Of a stretch of DNA of 7,575 nucleotides, positions 5,671 to 7,575 are shown one piece after another. Made by a program: the position numbers and the translations under genes. The stretch's first letter is position 1; every line of letters starts with the position of its first letter. The DNA comes from SAR202 cluster bacterium (GTDB lineage: Bacteria; Chloroflexota; Dehalococcoidia; UBA3495). The notes under the pieces are model-generated. The model was not told the DNA's origin. It did no database searches and was given only the letters and a program-made list of their open reading frames with translations. Location of the stretch: assembly GCA_009392775.1 (NCBI GenBank), contig VFFT01000101.1:1-7575 (forward strand), given 5' to 3'.

Positions 5671-6489
5671 ATGTTAATTGTAGATTCACAGGTGCATATT
5701 TGGTCCCAGGGTTTGCCAGGCAATAAGGCTCACCGACAGATCACTTCCTATTCTGTTGATGATTTGTTGTCCGAAATGGATGAAGGAGGAGTTGATGCTG
5801 CGGTAATACATCCACCTGCTTGGGATCCAAACTCAAATGAAATAGCTATCAAGGCGGCTATGAAATTTCCTGCCAGGCTAGCGATACTCGGTAATTTCCC
5901 GCTTGATCAGGAGAGCAGTAAAGATCTAGTTGATACTTGGAACAATCAGACGGGAATGCTAGGGTTAAGGTTTTCATTAAACCAGCCTCACCAGAACACA
6001 TGGCCAACGGATGGGACTATGGATTGGTTGTGGCCAGCGGCCGACAAAGCCGGACTGCCTGTTGGTTTAGCCGCAGCAAACTTTATGCCTGTAGTTGGAC
6101 GAGTAGCCGAGCAATATCCCAACCTTAAATTAATCGTTGATCATATGGGTCGTGGATCAGGTCTTGTAGACGATGCGGCGTGGGAAACTTTGCCTCAGTT
6201 ACTAGATTTGGCTAGATTCCCCAATGTTGCTGTTAAAGCAAGTGGTGCTCCAAGTTATTCTAGTCAATCATATCCATATCAGAATATTCATGACCATATT
6301 CATAAAATATACGACGCATTTGGTCCTGATAGGATGTTTTGGGGAACTGATATAACTCGTATGCCTTGTTCTTGGAAAGAGTGTGTAACTTTGTTTACAG
6401 AGGAATTAACTTGGTTGACTGATAGTGACAAAGAGCTAATCATGGGCCGCGCCTTGTGTAAATGGATAGGCTGGGATGTGGGGATGTAA
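5671..6489 (+). CDS. amidohydrolase family protein (PF04909-type TIM barrel, lactonase-like)
   Basis: This 272-aa metal-dependent hydrolase belongs to the amidohydrolase_2 group, which includes 2-pyrone-4,6-dicarboxylate lactonase, sugar lactonases and acid decarboxylases. Its opening 'IVDSQVHIW' (3-11) carries a Q-x-H variant of the H-x-H metal motif (Q7, H9), common in this subgroup. 'LIVDHMG' (154-160) supplies H158, 'VAVKASG' (186-192) is the usual strand-end lysine region, and 'FWGTDITRMP' (223-232) supplies the catalytic D227. The C-terminal 'IMGRALCKWIGWD' (257-269) is the family's typical ending. There is no signal peptide, so it is cytosolic. The ATG follows a good GAGGA (5661-5665) at 5 nt spacing. 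It is last in the plus-strand operon, with its 3' end converging on the monooxygenase gene 58 nt away. Hydrolysis of a lactone or a cyclic acid is the likeliest reaction; the substrate is not deducible. Confidence 0.88.
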   Translation: MLIVDSQVHIWSQGLPGNKAHRQITSYSVDDLLSEMDEGGVDAAVIHPPAWDPNSNEIAIKAAMKFPARLAILGNFPLDQESSKDLVDTWNNQTGMLGLRFSLNQPHQNTWPTDGTMDWLWPAADKAGLPVGLAAANFMPVVGRVAEQYPNLKLIVDHMGRGSGLVDDAAWETLPQLLDLARFPNVAVKASGAPSYSSQSYPYQNIHDHIHKIYDAFGPDRMFWGTDITRMPCSWKECVTLFTEELTWLTDSDKELIMGRALCKWIGWDVGM

Positions 6490-6547
6490 TGGGGTTTCAA
6501 GGGATATGCATTCCTGTTTAAGAAATAGAAAGGGGTTTTCTAATAAG

Positions 6548-7575
6548 TTATTCTAACTCCTTTGAATATCTATTCGAAGGAATAGGGAGGCCTAGATTAC
6601 CTCTGAGAGTGTTGGCTTGGTAAGCTTCTCTAAATAAACCTCTTTCTTTGAGTTCTGGTAAAACTAGGTTGACGAAGTCGTTAAATCCATCTGGTAACAC
6701 AGCCGCATTTAACATGTATCCGTCACAGGCTCCCGTTAGAAACCATTCTTGCATCGTATCTGCTACTTGCGTGGGTGTTCCAAAAAATGCGGGTTTGGGT
6801 GTTGTGGTCTTTAATGCTAATTCTCGCAGGGTAAGATGTTCTTCCATGGCTAGTTTTTTCAATCGGTCCGTTGCACTTTCCCACCCATTTCTAGCAAAGT
6901 CGCCTAATTCCGGAAATGGTTCATCAAGGTTATATGAGCTGAAATCCATATCGTTAAAATATCTCCCAAGGTAATTGACTGCGTCTTCTATATCCACTAG
7001 GTTAGTTATCTCCTGGTACTTGGACTCGGCAATAATTGGGGTATCCCCTATTACTGGGGCACAGCCCGGCAATATTAGAATATCATCCGGACTTCGGCCG
7101 TGAGATACCGCCCTGCTTTTCACGTCTTGATAGAATAACCTAGCATCTTCTATTGATGCTTGTCCTGTGAAGATTACGTCCGCATGTTTCGAAGCAAATT
7201 CTTTGCCGGCTTCCGATGAACCAGCTTGTATCAGCAATGGACGTCCCTGTTGCGATCTCGATATATTTAAAGGTCCCTGAACTGAATAATGTTTTCCCAT
7301 GTGATTTAATCGGTGCATTTTTGATCTGTCAAAAAACACCCCTTCTTCTTTGCTTCTTATAAAAGCGTCATCTTCCCAGGAATCCCAGAGACCCTTTGTA
7401 ACTTCAAGGTACTCATCAGCTATCTCGTAACGCAGATCGTGTTTAGGATGTTCAGGTTTGCTGTAATTCAGAGCAGAACCTTCTAAAGGAGACGTGACTA
7501 TATTCCAGCCGGCTCTACCATTGCTGATATGGTCTATGGATGCGAATTGTCTAGCTACTGTGAATGGTTCGCTGT
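6548..7575 (-). CDS. LLM-class flavin-dependent monooxygenase, NtaA/SnaA/DszA family (5' part outside window)
   Basis: The frame stays open from TAA (6548-6550) to the right edge, giving 341 complete codons of a family usually about 440-450 aa, so roughly 100 N-terminal residues are missing. Numbering from the first visible codon, family landmarks are '[18 protein letters not shown]' (2-19), '[10 protein letters not shown]' (19-28), '[10 protein letters not shown]' (62-71), 'GPLNISR' (about 100) and '[14 protein letters not shown]' (about 110-123). The C-terminus is '[11 protein letters not shown]'-like. These enzymes have a luciferase-like TIM barrel and use FMNH2, supplied by a separate flavin reductase, plus O2 to oxygenate substrates such as nitrilotriacetate, sulfones, dimethyl sulfide or alkanes. 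No reductase is in the window. A GTG at 7337-7339 is internal, not the start, because conserved sequence continues upstream of it. It converges on the amidohydrolase operon. Confidence 0.92.
   Translation of the reverse strand, partial: SEPFTVARQFASIDHISNGRAGWNIVTSPLEGSALNYSKPEHPKHDLRYEIADEYLEVTKGLWDSWEDDAFIRSKEEGVFFDRSKMHRLNHMGKHYSVQGPLNISRSQQGRPLLIQAGSSEAGKEFASKHADVIFTGQASIEDARLFYQDVKSRAVSHGRSPDDILILPGCAPVIGDTPIIAESKYQEITNLVDIEDAVNYLGRYFNDMDFSSYNLDEPFPELGDFARNGWESATDRLKKLAMEEHLTLRELALKTTTPKPAFFGTPTQVADTMQEWFLTGACDGYMLNAAVLPDGFNDFVNLVLPELKERGLFREAYQANTLRGNLGLPIPSNRYSKELE

Noticed and set aside
6500..6515. Weak hairpin AGGGA-TATGCA-TTCCT between the convergent operon ends as a terminator
   Set aside because: The stem is only 5 bp with one wobble and has no T tract, so it is too weak to call.
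6648..6974. Plus-strand 108-codon ORF opposite the monooxygenase gene
   Set aside because: It is a shadow of a clearly conserved minus-strand gene, and its peptide has no recognisable features.
7337..7339. GTG as the start of the flavin monooxygenase
   Set aside because: The frame upstream to 7575 is open and encodes strongly conserved family motifs ([19 protein letters not shown]), so this is an internal valine.

Overview
This is an AT-leaning bacterial fragment of densely packed metabolic genes. It has no RNA genes, insertion sequences or CRISPR repeats that I can see. The gene content is a zinc alcohol dehydrogenase, a Pht5-like protein, an amidohydrolase, a DapA-superfamily sugar-acid dehydratase, an MFS carrier and an NtaA/SnaA-type flavin monooxygenase. 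This mix would suit a free-living heterotroph that degrades varied organic compounds, for example marine SAR202-type Chloroflexota, but that assignment is inference and weak. TGA ends two ordinary genes here (stops at 3122-3124 and 5636-5638), so the genetic code looks standard.

Layout. (1) 1-356 is the C-terminal part of an AhpD-like/peroxidase-related protein whose 5' end lies outside the window. An in-frame TGA at 3-5 sits where the family has its active-site cysteine, and a SECIS-like hairpin follows it. This is the most interesting signal in the window. (2) 379-418 is a perfect 18-bp hairpin. (3) 457-1767 is a 12-helix MFS transporter, preceded by a 13-codon overlapping ORF that carries the only good Shine-Dalgarno sequence. 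(4) 1764-2678 (minus) is an L-2-keto-3-deoxyarabonate dehydratase-like enzyme, tail-to-tail with the MFS gene; the two share a CTAG that holds both stop codons. (5) A divergent intergenic region with a palindrome and a -10 box leads into a small single-pass membrane protein (about 2834-3124). (6) 3191-6489 is a probable co-directional operon: Zn-dependent alcohol dehydrogenase, Pht5-like protein, DUF423 membrane protein, amidohydrolase. (7) 6548-7575 (minus) is a partial NtaA/SnaA/DszA-family monooxygenase that runs off the right edge.

Possible joint function (inference): uptake by the MFS carrier, flavin-dependent oxygenation, alcohol oxidation, lactone or ring-acid hydrolysis, decarboxylation, and dehydration of keto-deoxy acids would make a catabolic module for organic acids or oxidised aromatics. 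The substrate cannot be read from the sequence.
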